Origin: Branchinecta lynchi
Lineage: Eukaryota; Arthropoda; Branchiopoda; Anostraca; Branchinectidae
NCBI GenBank assembly: GCA_023053575.1
Contig: JAKZAP010000116.1
Coordinates: forward strand, 1 to 64,000
DNA length: 64,000 nt
Reading direction: 5' to 3'
The translations under genes and the position numbers were made by a program. A model generated the notes under the pieces. It had not been told where the DNA came from and searched no databases. It worked only from the letters and a program-made list of their open reading frames with translations. Positions 13,364-24,506 of this stretch are shown here, one piece after another. Numbering within the stretch: the stretch's first letter is position 1; the number at the start of each line of letters is the position of its first letter.

Positions 13364-14682
13364 CGCAAGGTTTGTTTTCCCACAAGGATTGTTTTCTCAC
13401 AAGGTTTGTTTTCCCACTGTGTTGGTTTTCCCAAGAGGTTCGCTTTCCCGCAAGGTTCGCTTTCCCGCAAGGTTGGTTTCCCCACAAGGTTTGTTTTCTC
13501 ACAAGGTTTGTTTTCCCACAAGGTTTGTTTCCCCACAAGGTTTGTTTCCCCACAAGGTTTGTTTTCCCACAAGGATTGTTTTCTCACAAGGTTTGTTTTC
13601 CCACTGTGTTGGTTTTCCCAAGAGGTTCGCTTTCCCGCAAGGTTCGCTTTCCCGCAAGGTTGGTTTTCCCACAAGGTTTGTTTTCTCACAAGGTTTGTTT
13701 TCCCACTAGGTTTGTTTTCCCACAAGGTTTGTTTTCTCACAAGGTTTGTTTTCCCACAAGGTTTGTTTTCCCACAAGGTTTGTTTTCCCACAAGGTTTGT
13801 TTTGCCACAAGGTTGGTTTTCCAGAAAGGTTTGTTTCCCCACAAGGTTGGTTTTCCCACAAGGTTTGTTTTCCCGCAGGGTTTGTTTTCCCATAAGTTTA
13901 GTTTTCCCGCAAGGTTTGTTTTCCCGCAAGGTTAGTTTTCCCACAAGGTTTGTTTCCCCACAAGGTTTGTTTCCCCACAAGGTTTGTTTTCCCACAAGGA
14001 TTGTTTTCTCACAAGGTTTCTTTTCCCACTCTGTTGGTTTTCCCAAAAGGTTCGCTTTCCCGCAAGGTTGGTTTTCCCACAAGGTTGGTTTTCCCGCAGG
14101 GATTGTTTCCCCATAAGGTTGGTTTTCCCAAAAGGTTTGTTTTCTCACAAGGTTTGTTTTCCCACTAGGTTGGTTTTCCCACAAGGTTTGTTTTCCCACA
14201 AGGTTTGTTTACCCACAAGGTTTGTTTTCCCCCAAGGTTGGTTTTCCCGCAAGGTTGGTTTTCCCATAAGGTTGGTTTTCCCACAAGGTTGGTTTTCCCG
14301 CAAGGTTAGTTTTCCCACAAGGTCTGATTTAACACAATGTTTGTTTTCCCACAAGGTTGGTTTTCCCGAAAGGTTTGTTTCCCCACAAAGTTGGTTTTCC
14401 CACAAGGTTGGTTTTCCCGCAGGGTTTGTTTTCCCACAAGGTTAGTTTTCCCGCAAGGTTTGTTTTCCCACAAGGTTGGTTTTCCCGAAAGGTTTGTTTC
14501 CCCACAAGGTTGGTTTTCCCACAAGGTTGGTTTTCCCGCAGGGTTTGTTTTCCCACAAGGTTAGTTTTCCCGCAAGGTTTGTTTCCCCACAAGGTTTGTT
14601 TTCCCACAAGGTTTGTTTTCCCACTGTGTTGGTTTTCCCAAAAGGTTCGCTTTCCCACAAGGTTGGTTTTTCCACAAGGTTG
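12033..14682 (-). repeat. 17-bp satellite array, block M1 (reverse orientation)
   Basis: Satellite with the consensus on the - strand (reads TTCCCACAAGGTTTGTT on +). It is enriched for monomers absent or rare in block P1, such as CCCAAGAGGTTCGC and TGTTTGTCCCGCAGGG. Around 14320-14340 it contains an inverted copy of the rare GTTAAATCAGACC monomer seen at 11643 and 18429, linking it to those segments. A run of eight T, followed by TCACCC, occurs near 13337. It ends at a switch near 14682. Confidence 0.95.
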
Positions 14683-14688
14683 ACCTTG
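14675..14688. other. Strand-switch junction 2 (M to P)
   Basis: CAAGGT TG ACCTTG: 6-bp inverted arms with a 2-bp centre. To the left the satellite reads in reverse, to the right forward. Confidence 0.88.
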
Positions 14689-16410
14689 CGGGGAAACAAA
14701 CCTTGTGGGAAAACCAACCTTGCGGGAAAGCGAACCTTTTGGGAAAACCAACACAGTGGGAAAACAAACCGTGTGGGAAAACCAACCTTGCGGGAAAACC
14801 AACCTTGGGGGAAAACAAAGCTTGTGGGGAAACAAACTTTGTGGGAAAACCAACCTAGTGGGAAAAACAACCTAGTGGGAAAACAAACCTTGTGAGAAAA
14901 CAAACCTTGTGGGAAAACCAACCTTATGGTGAAAGCAACCCTGCGGGAAAACCAACCTTGTGGGAAAACCAACCTTGTGGGAAAGCGAACCTTTTGGGAA
15001 AACCAACACAGTGGGAAAACAAACCTTGTGGGAAAACCAACCATGCGGGAAAACCAACCTTTGGGGAAAACAAACCTTGTGGGAAAACACACCTTGTGGG
15101 GAAACAAACCTCGTGGGAAAACAAACCTTGTGAGAAAACAACCCTTGTGGGAAAACAAACCTTGTGGGGAAACAAACCTTTCGGGGAAACTAACCTTGTG
15201 GGAAAACAAACCCTGCGGGAAAACGAACCTTGTGGGAAAACCAACGTTATGGGGAAACAAACCCTGCGGGAAAACCAACCTTGTGGGAAAACCAACCTTG
15301 CGGGAAAGCGAACCTTTTGGGAAAACCAACACAGTGGGAAAACGAACCTTGTGAGAAAACAATCCTTGTGGGAAAACAAACCTTGTGGGGAAACAAACCT
15401 TGTGGGGAAACAAACCTTGTGGGAAAACTAACCTTGTGGGAAAACAAACCCTGCGGGAAAAGCAACCTTGTGGGAAAACCAACCTTGTGGGGAAACAAAC
15501 CTTTCGGGAAAACAAACCTTGTGGGAAAACAAACCTTGTTGGAAAACAAACCTTGTGGGAAAACAAACCTTATGGGGAAAGCAACCCTGCGGGAAAACCA
15601 ACCTTGTGGGAAAACCAACCTTGTGGGAAAGCGAACATTTTGGGAAAACCAACACAGTGGGAAAACAAACCTTGTGGGAAAACCAACCATGCGGTAAAAC
15701 CAACCTTTGGGGAAAACAAACCTTGTGGGAAAACACACCTCGTGGGGAAACAAACCTAGTGGGAAAACAAACCTTGTGAGAAAACAACCCTTGTGGGAAA
15801 ACAAACCTTGTGGGGAAACAAACCTTTCGGGGAAACTAACCTTGTGGGAAAACGAACCCTGCGGGAAAACGAACCTTGTGGGAAAACCAACCTTATGGGG
15901 AAACAAACCCTGCGGGAAAACCAACCTTGTGGGAAAACCAACCTTGCGGGAAAGCGAACCTTTTGGGAAAACCAACACAGTGGGAAAACAAACCTTGTGA
16001 GAAAACAATCCTTGTGGGAAAACAAACTTTGTGGGGAAACAAACCTTGTGGGGAAACAAACCTTTTGGGAAAACTAACCTTGTGGGAAAACAAACCTTGC
16101 GGGAAAACTAACCTTGTGGGAAAATAAACCCTGCGGGAAAACCAACCTTGTGGGAAAACCAACCTTGTGGGGAAACAAACCTTTCGGGAAAACAAACCTT
16201 GTGGGAAAACAAACCTTGTGGGAAAACAAACCTTGTGGGAAAACAAACCTTCTGGGGAAAGCAACCCTGCGGGAAAACCAACCTTGTGGGAAAACCAACC
16301 TTGTGGGAAAGCGAACCTTTTGGGAAAACCAACACAGTGGGAACACAAACCTTGTGGGAAAACCAACCTTGCGGGAAAACCAACCTTGTGGGAAAACAAA
16401 CCTTGTGGGA

Positions 16411-17125
16411 AAACAAACCTTGTGGGAAAACAAACCTTGTGGGAAAACAAACCTTATGGGAAAACAAACCTTGTGGGGAAACAAACCTTTTGGGAAAACC
16501 AACCTTGCGGGAAAGCGAACCTTTTGGGAAAACCAACACAGTGGGAAAACAAACCTTGTGGGAAAAACAACCTTGCGGGAAAACCAACCTTGGGGGAAAA
16601 CAAAGCTTGTGGGAAAACAAACCCTGCGGGAAAACCAACCTTGTGGGAAAACCAACCTTGTGGGGAAACAAACCTTTCGGGAAAACTAACCTTGTGGGAA
16701 AACAAACCCTGCGGGAAAACGAACCTTGTGGGAAAACAAAGCTTGTGGGAAAACAAACCTTGTGGGAAAACAAACCTTGTGAGAAAACAAACCTTGTGGG
16801 AAAACCAACCTTATGGGGAAACAAACCCTGCGGGAAAACCAACCTTGTGGAAAAACCAACCTTGCGGGAAAGCGAACCTTTTGGGAAAACCAACACAGTG
16901 GGAAAAAAACCTTGTGGGAAAACCAACCTTGCGGGAAAACCAACCTTGGGGGAAAAGAAACCATGTGGGAAAACAAACCTTGTGGGGAAACAAACCTAGT
17001 GGGAAAACAAACCTTGTGAGAAAACAATCCTTGTGGGAAAACAAACCTTGGGGGGAAACAAACCTTGCGGGGAAACTAACCTTGTGGGAAAACAAACCCT
17101 GCGGGAAAACCAACCTTGTGGGAAA
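16411..17125 (+). repeat. 747-bp tandem duplication, copy 1
   Basis: This stretch is repeated at an offset of 747 bp (17158-17872). Landmarks shared by both copies are the 16-bp monomer GTGGGAAAAAAACCTTG (near 16903 and 17650), GAAACCATGTGGG (near 16958 and 17705) and AAACCTTGGGGGGAAAC (near 17043 and 17790). I see one substitution: CTTTTGGG near 16488 against CTTGTGGG in copy 2. 747 is one base short of 44 monomers because of the short monomer. Confidence 0.9.
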
Positions 17126-17157
17126 ACAAACCCTGCGGGAAAACGAACCTTGTGGGA

Positions 17158-17872
17158 AAACAAACCTTGTGGGAAAACAAACCTTGTGGGAAAACAAACC
17201 TTATGGGAAAACAAACCTTGTGGGGAAACAAACCTTGTGGGAAAACCAACCTTGCGGGAAAGCGAACCTTTTGGGAAAACCAACACAGTGGGAAAACAAA
17301 CCTTGTGGGAAAAACAACCTTGCGGGAAAACCAACCTTGGGGGAAAACAAAGCTTGTGGGAAAACAAACCCTGCGGGAAAACCAACCTTGTGGGAAAACC
17401 AACCTTGTGGGGAAACAAACCTTTCGGGAAAACTAACCTTGTGGGAAAACAAACCCTGCGGGAAAACGAACCTTGTGGGAAAACAAAGCTTGTGGGAAAA
17501 CAAACCTTGTGGGAAAACAAACCTTGTGAGAAAACAAACCTTGTGGGAAAACCAACCTTATGGGGAAACAAACCCTGCGGGAAAACCAACCTTGTGGAAA
17601 AACCAACCTTGCGGGAAAGCGAACCTTTTGGGAAAACCAACACAGTGGGAAAAAAACCTTGTGGGAAAACCAACCTTGCGGGAAAACCAACCTTGGGGGA
17701 AAAGAAACCATGTGGGAAAACAAACCTTGTGGGGAAACAAACCTAGTGGGAAAACAAACCTTGTGAGAAAACAATCCTTGTGGGAAAACAAACCTTGGGG
17801 GGAAACAAACCTTGCGGGGAAACTAACCTTGTGGGAAAACAAACCCTGCGGGAAAACCAACCTTGTGGGGAA
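17158..17872 (+). repeat. 747-bp tandem duplication, copy 2
   Basis: Second copy of 16411-17125, nearly identical and in the same orientation. It then runs into the monomer order of duplication B. Related but more diverged, inverted versions of the same landmark set are found at about 32.9-33.1, 36.2-36.4 and 46.5-46.7 kb. Confidence 0.9.
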
Positions 17873-17875
17873 ACA

Positions 17876-20200
17876 AACCTTTCGGGAAAACTAACCTTGT
17901 GGGAAAACAAACCCTGCGGGAAAACGAACCTTGTGGGAAAACAAACCTTGTGGGAAAACAAACCTTGTGGGAAAACAAACCTTGTGAGAAAACAAACCTT
18001 GTGGGAAAACCAACCTTATGGGGAAACAAACCCTGCGGGAAAACCAACCTTGTGGGAAAACCAACCTTGCGGGAAAGCGAACCTTTTGGGAAAACCAACA
18101 CAGTGGGAACACAAACCTTGTGGGAAAACCAACCTTGCGGGAAAACCAACCTTGTGGGGAAACAAACCTTGTGGGAAAACTAACCTTGTGGGAAAACAAA
18201 CCTTGCGGGAAAGTGAACCTTTTGGGAAAACCAACACAGTGGGAAAACAAACCTTGTGAGAAAACAATCCTTGTGGGAAAACAAACCTTGTGGGGAAACA
18301 AACCTTGTGGGGAAACAAACCTTGTGGGAAAACTAGCCTTGTGGGAAAACCAACCTTGTGGGAAAACCAACCTTGTGGGGAAACAAACCTTTCGGGAAAA
18401 CCAACCTTGTGGGAAAACAAACATTGTGTTAAATCAGACCTTGTGGGAAAACTAACCTTGCGGGAAAACCAACCTTGTGGGAAAACCAACCTTGTGGGAA
18501 AACAAACCTTGTGGGAAAACAAACCTTGTGGGAAAACAAACCTTGTGGGAAAACAAACCTTATGGGAAAACAAACCTTGTGGGGAAACAAACCTTGTGGG
18601 AAAACCAACCTTGCGGGAAAGCGAACCTTTTGGGAAAACCAACACAGTGGGAAAACAAACCTTGTGGGAAAACCAACCTTGCGGGAAAACCAACCTTGGG
18701 GGAAAACAAAGCTTGTGGGAAAACAAACCTTGTGGGAAAACCAACCTAGTGGGAAAAACAACCTAGTGGGAAAACAAACCTTGTGAGAAAACAAACCTTG
18801 TGGGAAAACCAACCTTATGAGGAAAGCAGCCCTGCGGGAAAACCAACCTTGTGGTTGGTTTTCAAAACAAACCCCACAAGGTTTGTTTTCCCGCAAGGAT
18901 TGTTTTCTCACAAGGTTTGTTTTCCCATTGTGTTGGTTTTCCCAAAAGGTTCGCTTTCCCGCAAGGTTGGTTTTCCCCCAAGGTTGGTTTTCCCGCAGGG
19001 TTTGATTTCCCACAAGGTTAGTTTTCCCGCAAGGTTTGTTTCCCCACAAGGTTTGTTTTCCCACAAGGTTTGTTTTCCCACTGTGTTGGTTTTCCCAAAA
19101 GGTTCGCTTTCCCACAAGGTTGGTTTTCCCACAAGGTTGGTTTTCCCACAAGGTTGGTTTTCCCGCAGGGTTGCTTTCCCCATAAGGTTGGTTTTCCCAC
19201 AAGGTTTGTTTTCTCACAAGGTTTGTTTTCCCACTAGGTTGTTTGTCCCGCAGGGTTGCTTTCCCCATAAGGTTGGTTTTCCCACAAGGTTTGTTTTCCC
19301 ACTGTGTTGGTTTTCCCAAAAGGTTCGCTTTCCCGCAAGGTTGGTTTTCCCACAAGGTTTGTTTCCCCACAAGGTTTGTTTTCCCACAAGGTTTGTTTTC
19401 CCACAAGGTTGGTTTTCCCGAAAGGTTTGTTTCCCCACAAGGTTGGTTTTCCCACAAGGTTGGTTTTCCCGCAGGGTTTGTTTTCCCACAAGGTTAGTTT
19501 TCCCGCAAGGTTTGTTTCCCCACAAGGTTTGTTTTCCCACAAGGTTTGTTTTCCCACTGTGTTGGTTTTCCCAAAAGGTTCGCTTTCCCAAAAGGTTGGT
19601 TTTCCCACAAGGTTGGTTTTCCCACAAGGTTGGTTTTCCCGCAGGGTTGCTTTCCCCATAAGGTTGGTTTTCCCAAAAGGTTCGCTTTCCCGCAAGGCTG
19701 GTTTTCCCACAAGGTTTGTTTCCCCACAATGTTTGTTTTCTCACAAGGTTTGTTTTCCCACAAGGTTGGTTTTCCCGAAAGGTTTGTATCCCCACAAGGT
19801 TGGTTTTCCCACAAGGCTGGTTTTCCCGCAGGGTTTGTTTTCCCACAAGGTTAGTTTTCCCGCAAGGTTTGTTTCCCCACAAGGTTTGTTTCCCCACAAG
19901 GTTTGTTTTCCCACAAGGATTGTTTTCTCACAAGGTTTGTTTTCCCACTGTGTTGGTTTTCCCAAGAGGTTCGCTTTCCCGCAAGGTTCGCTTTCCCGCA
20001 AGGTTCGCTTTCCCGCAAGGTTGGTTTTCCCACAAGGTTTGTTTTCTCACAAGGTTTGTGTTCCCACTAGGTTTGTTTCCCCACAAGGTTTGTTTCCTCA
20101 CAAGGTTTGTTTTCCCACTAGGTTGTTTTTCCCACTAGGTTGGTTTTCCCACAAGGTTTGTTTTCCCACAAGCTTTTTTTTCACCCAAGGTTGGTTTTCC
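17876..20200. repeat. Segmental duplication B, copy 2
   Basis: Second copy of the segment at 11090-13363, with the same P-to-M strand switch (near 18852) embedded in it. The inversion therefore happened once and was copied, rather than arising twice. It has 34 bp more than copy 1 near 18510 and one extra 17-bp monomer near 20000. Its right part (from 19105) is also copy 1 of the 2.27-kb tandem pair. Confidence 0.85.
18838..18863. other. Strand-switch junction 3 (P to M)
   Basis: Same sequence as junction 1 (11-bp arms, TTGT loop), carried here by duplication B copy 2. Confidence 0.9.
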
Positions 20201-20725
20201 CGCAAGGTTGGTTTTCCCACAAGGTTTGTTTTCCCACTGTTTTGGTTTTCCCAAAAGGTTCGATTTCCCGCAAGGTTGGTTTTCCCACAAGGTTTGTTTC
20301 CCCACAAGGTTTGTTTTCCCATAAGGTTTGTTTTCCCACAAGGTTTGTTTTCCCACAAGGTTTGTTTTCCCACAAGGTTTGTTTTCCCACAAGGTTTGTT
20401 TTCCCACAAGGTTGGTTTTCCCGCAAGGTTGCTTTCCCCATAAGGTTTGTTTTCCCACAATGTTTGTTTTCCCACAAGGTTTGTTTTCCCACAAGGTTGG
20501 TTTTCCCGAAAGGTTTGTTTCCCCACAAGGTTGGTTTTCCCACAAGGTTGGTTTTCCCGCAGGGTTTGTTTTCCCACAAGGTTAGTTTTCCCGCAAGGTT
20601 TGTTTTCCCACAAGGTTAGTTTTCCCACAAGGTTTGTTTCCACAAGGTTGGTTTTCCCACAAGGTTGGTTTTCCCGCAGGGTTTGTTTTCCCACAAGGTT
20701 AGTTTTCCCACAAGTTGGTTTGGTT
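18853..20725 (-). repeat. 17-bp satellite array, block M2
   Basis: Reverse-orientation satellite. It matches block M1 up to about 20200 and then carries its own arrangement, including TTTTGGTTTTCCC and GGTTCGATTTCCC near 20240-20270. It ends at the palindrome-rich switch near 20725. Confidence 0.95.
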
Positions 20726-20740
20726 AACCTTGTGGGAAAA
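20703..20740. other. Strand-switch junction 4 (M to P)
   Basis: 12-bp arms 20703-20714 (TTTTCCCACAAG) and 20729-20740, with a 14-nt centre that includes the palindrome GGTTAACC. Duplicated at 22976-23013 by unit C. Confidence 0.88.
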
Positions 20741-20954
20741 CAAACCTTGTGAGAAAAGAAACCTTGTGGGAAAACCAACCTTATGGGGAAACAACCTGCG
20801 GGAAAACCAACCTTGTGGGAAAACCAACCTTGCGGGAAAGCGAACCTTTTGGGAAAACCAACACAGTGGGAAAACAAACCTTGTGAGAAAACAATCCTTG
20901 TGGGAAAACAAACCTTGTGGGGAAACAAACCTTGTGGGGAAACAAACCTTGTGG
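20726..20954 (+). repeat. Short forward satellite segment inside duplication C, copy 1
   Basis: About 229 bp (13-14 monomers) in forward orientation between two reverse blocks. It contains two monomers not seen elsewhere in forward blocks, GAGAAAAGAAACC and GGGGAAACAACCTGCGGG (a 15-bp unit). Confidence 0.9.
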
Positions 20955-20963
20955 GACAAGGTT
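20945..20963. other. Strand-switch junction 5 (P to M)
   Basis: AACCTTGT GGG ACAAGGTT: perfect 8-bp arms around a 3-nt centre. Repeated at 23218-23236 in duplication C copy 2. Confidence 0.9.
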
Positions 20964-22998
20964 GGTTTTCCCACAAGGTTGGTTTTCCCGCAGGGTTTGT
21001 TTTCCCACAAGGTTAGTTTTCCCGCAAGGTTTGTTTTCCCACAAGGTTAGTTTTCCCACAAGGTTTGTTTCCCCACAAGGTTTGTTTTCCCACAAGGTTT
21101 GTTTTCCCACAAGGTTTGTTTTCCCAAAAGGTTTGTTTTCCCACAAGGTTGGTTTTCCCGCAAGGTTGGTTTTCCCACAAGGTTTGTTTTCCCACTGAGT
21201 TGGTTTTCCCAAAAGGTTCGCTTTCCCGCAAGGTTGGTTTTCCCACAAGGTTTGTTTCCCCACAAGGTTTGTTTTCCCATAAGATTTGTTTTCCCACAAG
21301 GTTTGTTTTCCCATAAGGTTTGTTTTCCCACAAGGTTTGTTTTCCCACAAGGTTGGTTTTCCAGAAAGGTTTGTTTCTCCGCAAGGTTTGTTTTCGCTTT
21401 CCCACAAGGTTGGTTTTCCCACAAGGTTGGTTTTCCCACAAGGTTGGTTTTCCCGCAGGGTTGCTTTCCCCATAAGGTTGGTTTTCCCACAAGGTTTGTT
21501 TTCTCACAAGGTTTGTTTTCCCACTAGGTTGTTTGTCCCGCAGGGTTGCTTTCCCCATAAGGTTGGTTTTCCCACAAGGTTTGTTTTCCCACTGTGTTGG
21601 TTTTCCCAAAAGGTTCGCTTTCCCGCAAGGTTGGTTTTCCCACAAGGTTTGTTTCCCCACAAGGTTTGTTTTCCCACAAGGTTTGTTTTCCCACAAGGTT
21701 GGTTTTCCCGAAAGGTTTGTTTCCCCACAAGGTTGGTTTTCCCACAAGGTTGGTTTTCCCGCAGGGTTTGTTTTCCCACAAGGTTAGTTTTCCCGCAAGG
21801 TTTGTTTCCCCACAAGGTTTGTTTTCCCACAAGGTTTGTTTTCCCACTGTGTTGGTTTTCCCAAAAGGTTCGCTTTCCCAAAAGGTTGGTTTTCCCACAA
21901 GGTTGGTTTTCCCACAAGGTTGGTTTTCCCGCAGGGTTGCTTTCCCCATAAGGTTGGTTTTCCCAAAAGGTTCGCTTTCCCGCAAGGCTGGTTTTCCCAC
22001 AAGGTTTGTTTCCCCACAATGTTTGTTTTCTCACAAGGTTTGTTTTCCCACAAGGTTGGTTTTCCCGAAAGGTTTGTTTCCCCACAAGGTTGGTTTTCCC
22101 GAAAGGTTTGTTTCCCCACAAGGTTGGTTTTCCCACAAGGTTGGTTTTCCCGCAGGGTTTGTTTCCCCACAAGGTTTGTTTCCCCACAAGGTTTGTTTTC
22201 CCACAAGGATTGTTTTCTCACAAGGTTTGTTTTCCCACTGTGTTGGTTTTCCCAAGAGGTTCGCTTTCCCGCAAGGTTCGCTTTCCCGCAAGGTTGGTTT
22301 TCCCACAAGGTTTGTTTTCTCACAAGGTTTGTGTTCCCACTAGGTTTGTTTCCCCACAAGGTTTGTTTCCTCACAAGGTTTGTTTTCCCACTAGGTTGTT
22401 TTTCCCACTAGGTTGGTTTTCCCACAAGGTTTGTTTTCCCACAAGCTTTTTTTTCACCCAAGGTTGGTTTTCCCGCAAGGTTGGTTTTCCCACAAGGTTT
22501 GTTTTCCCACTGTTTTGGTTTTCCCAAAAGGTTCGATTTCCCGCAAGGTTGGTTTTCCCACAAGGTTTGTTTCCCCACAAGGTTTGTTTTCCCATAAGGT
22601 TTGTTTTCCCACAAGGTTTGTTTTCCCACAAGGTTTGTTTTCCCACAAGGTTTGTTTTCCCACAAGGTTTGTTTTCCCACAAGGTTGGTTTTCCCGCAAG
22701 GTTGTTTTCCCCATAAGGTTTGTTTTCCCACAATGTTTGTTTTCCCACAAGGTTTGTTTTCCCACAAGGTTGGTTTTCCCGAAAGGTTTGTTTCCCCACA
22801 AGGTTGGTTTTCCCACAAGGTTGGTTTTCCCGCAGGGTTTGTTTTCCCACAAGGTTAGTTTTCCCGCAAGGTTTGTTTTCCCACAAGGTTAGTTTTCCCA
22901 CAAGGTTTGTTTCCACAAGGTTGGTTTTCCCACAAGGTTGGTTTTCCCGCAGGGTTTGTTTTCCCACAAGGTTAGTTTTCCCACAAGTTGGTTTGGTT
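20955..22998 (-). repeat. 17-bp satellite array, block M3
   Basis: Reverse-orientation satellite between two forward insets. It contains the end of duplication C copy 1, the copy-1/copy-2 joint near 21395 and most of copy 2. Confidence 0.95.
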
Positions 22999-23667
22999 AA
23001 CCTTGTGGGAAAACAAACCTTGTGAGAAAAGAAACCTTGTGGGAAAACCAACCTTATGGGGAAACAACCTGCGGGAAAACCAACCTTGTGGGAAAACCAA
23101 CCTTGCGGGAAAGCGAACCTTTTGGGAAAACCAACACAGTGGGAAAACAAACCTTGTGAGAAAACAATCCTTGTGGGAAAACAAACCTTGTGGGGAAACA
23201 AACCTTGTGGGGAAACAAACCTTGTGGGACAAGGTTGGTTTTCCCACAAGGTTGGTTTTCCCGCAGGGTTTGTTTTCCCACAAGGTTAGTTTTCCCGCAA
23301 GGTTTGTTTTCCCACAAGGTTAGTTTTCCCACAAGGTTTGTTTCCCCACAAGGTTTGTTTTCCCACAAGGTTTGTTTTCCCACAAGGTTTGTTTTCCCAA
23401 AAGGTTTGTTTTCCCACAAGGTTGGTTTTCCCGCAAGGTTGGTTTTCCCACAAGGTTTGTTTTCCCACTGTGTTGGTTTTCCCAAAAGGTTCGCTTTCCC
23501 GCAAGGTTGGTTTTCCCACAAGGTTTGTTTCCCCACAAGGTTTGTTTTCCCATAAGACTTGTTTTCCCACAAGGTTTGTTTTCCCATAAGGTTTGTTTTC
23601 CCACAAGGTTTGTTTTCCCACAAGGTTGGTTTTCCAGAAAGGTTTGTTTCTCCGCAAGGTTTGTTTT
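21395..23667. repeat. 2.3-kb tandem duplication C, copy 2 (2273 bp)
   Basis: Second copy of unit C. It matches copy 1 through both internal strand switches (22998 and 23227 against 20725 and 20954). Small differences include CCACTGTG (23466) against CCACTGAG (21193), and AAGACTTG (23555) against AAGATTTG (21282). A perfect head-to-tail arrangement with few differences indicates recent unequal exchange or replication slippage. Confidence 0.9.
22999..23227 (+). repeat. Short forward satellite segment inside duplication C, copy 2
   Basis: Copy of 20726-20954 at an offset of 2273 bp, with the same flanking switch palindromes. Confidence 0.9.
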
Positions 23668-24499
23668 CCCACTAGGTTTGTTTTCCCATAAGGTTGGTTT
23701 TCCCACAAGGTTTGTTTTCCCACAAGGTTTGTTTTCCCCCAAGGTTGGTTTTCCCGCAAGGTTGGTTTTCCCACAAGGTTTGTTTTCCCACTGTGTTGGT
23801 TTTCCCAAAAGGTTCGCTTTCCCACAAGGTTGGTTTTCCCGCAGGGTTGCTTTCCCCATAAGGTTGGTTTTCCCACAAGGTTTGTTTTCTCACAAGGTTT
23901 GTTTTCCCACTAGGTTGTTTTTCCCACTAGGTTGGTTTTCCCACAAGGTTTGTTTTCCAACAAGGTTTGTTTTCCCACAAGGTTGGTTTTCCCGCAAGGT
24001 TGGTTTTCCCACAAGGTTTGTTTTCCCACTGTGTTGGTTTTCCCAAAAGGTTTGTTCTCCCACAAGGTTTGTTTTCCCACAAGGTTTGTTTTCCCACGAG
24101 GTTGGTTTTCCCGAAAGGTTGCTTTCAGCATAAGGTTTGTTTTCCCACAAGGTTTGTTCTCCCACAAGGTTTGTTTTCCCACAAGGTTGGTTTTCCCGCA
24201 AGGTTGGTTTTCCCACAAGGTTTGTTTTCCCACTGTGTTGGTTTTCCCAAAAGGTTCGCTTTCCCACAAGGTTGGTTTTCCCACAAGGTTGGTTTTCCCG
24301 CAGGGTTGCTTTCCAAATAAGGTTTGTTTTCCCACAAGGTTTGTTTTCCCACAAGGTTTGTTTTCCCACGAGGTTGGTTTTCCCGAAAGGTTTGTTTCCC
24401 CACAAGGTTGGTTTTCCCACAAGGTTGGTTTTACCGCAAATTTTTTCCCACAAGGTTAGATTTCCCGCAAGGTTTGTTTTCCCACAAGGTTAGTTTTCG
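23228..24499 (-). repeat. 17-bp satellite array, block M4
   Basis: Reverse-orientation satellite. After unit C ends near 23667 the monomers become more irregular. TTTGTTCTCCCAC, GGTTGCTTTCAGCATAAGG, CCAAATAAGG and a broken monomer CCGCAAATTTTTTCCC near 24434 occur only here, which suggests an older, less homogenised patch. Confidence 0.93.
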
Positions 24500-24506
24500 G
24501 GAAAAC
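24493..24506. other. Strand-switch junction 8 (M to P)
   Basis: GTTTTC GG GAAAAC: 6-bp arms with a 2-nt centre. Reverse satellite ends and forward satellite begins with no intervening sequence. Confidence 0.88.

Larger units (their letters stand above)
14683..18852 (+). repeat. 17-bp satellite array, block P2
   Basis: Forward-orientation satellite. It has a monomer composition distinct from block P1 at 14.9-16.1 kb: AACCATGCGGG, AACCTTTGGGG, AACACACCTTGTGGG and AACAACCCTTGTGGG occur in a repeated order about 0.65 kb apart. The middle carries a 747-bp tandem duplication, and the right end is the start of duplication B copy 2. Confidence 0.95.
19105..21394. repeat. 2.3-kb tandem duplication C, copy 1 (2290 bp)
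   Basis: Directly followed by a second copy at 21395-23667. The offset is 2290 bp in the left part and 2273 bp in the right part; one 17-bp monomer (TTCGCTTTCCCGCAAGG near 20000) was lost in copy 2 or gained here. The join at about 21395 is visible as the irregular GGTTTGTTTTCGCTTTCCC. Each copy contains the same 0.23-kb inverted segment. Confidence 0.9.

Noticed and set aside
16167..17894. 575-codon ORF on + (and hundreds of similar ORFs on both strands) as a repeat protein gene
   Set aside because: The encoded peptide is identical in all frames because a 17-bp stop-free unit is read in rotating phase. Overlapping ORFs of similar length exist on the opposite strand, indels of 1-2 bp are tolerated, and there is no promoter, intron or non-repeat domain.
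20722..20729. GGTTAACC palindrome as a regulatory or attachment site
   Set aside because: It lies at a satellite strand switch and is explained by the joining of two inverted monomers; it recurs only because unit C was duplicated.
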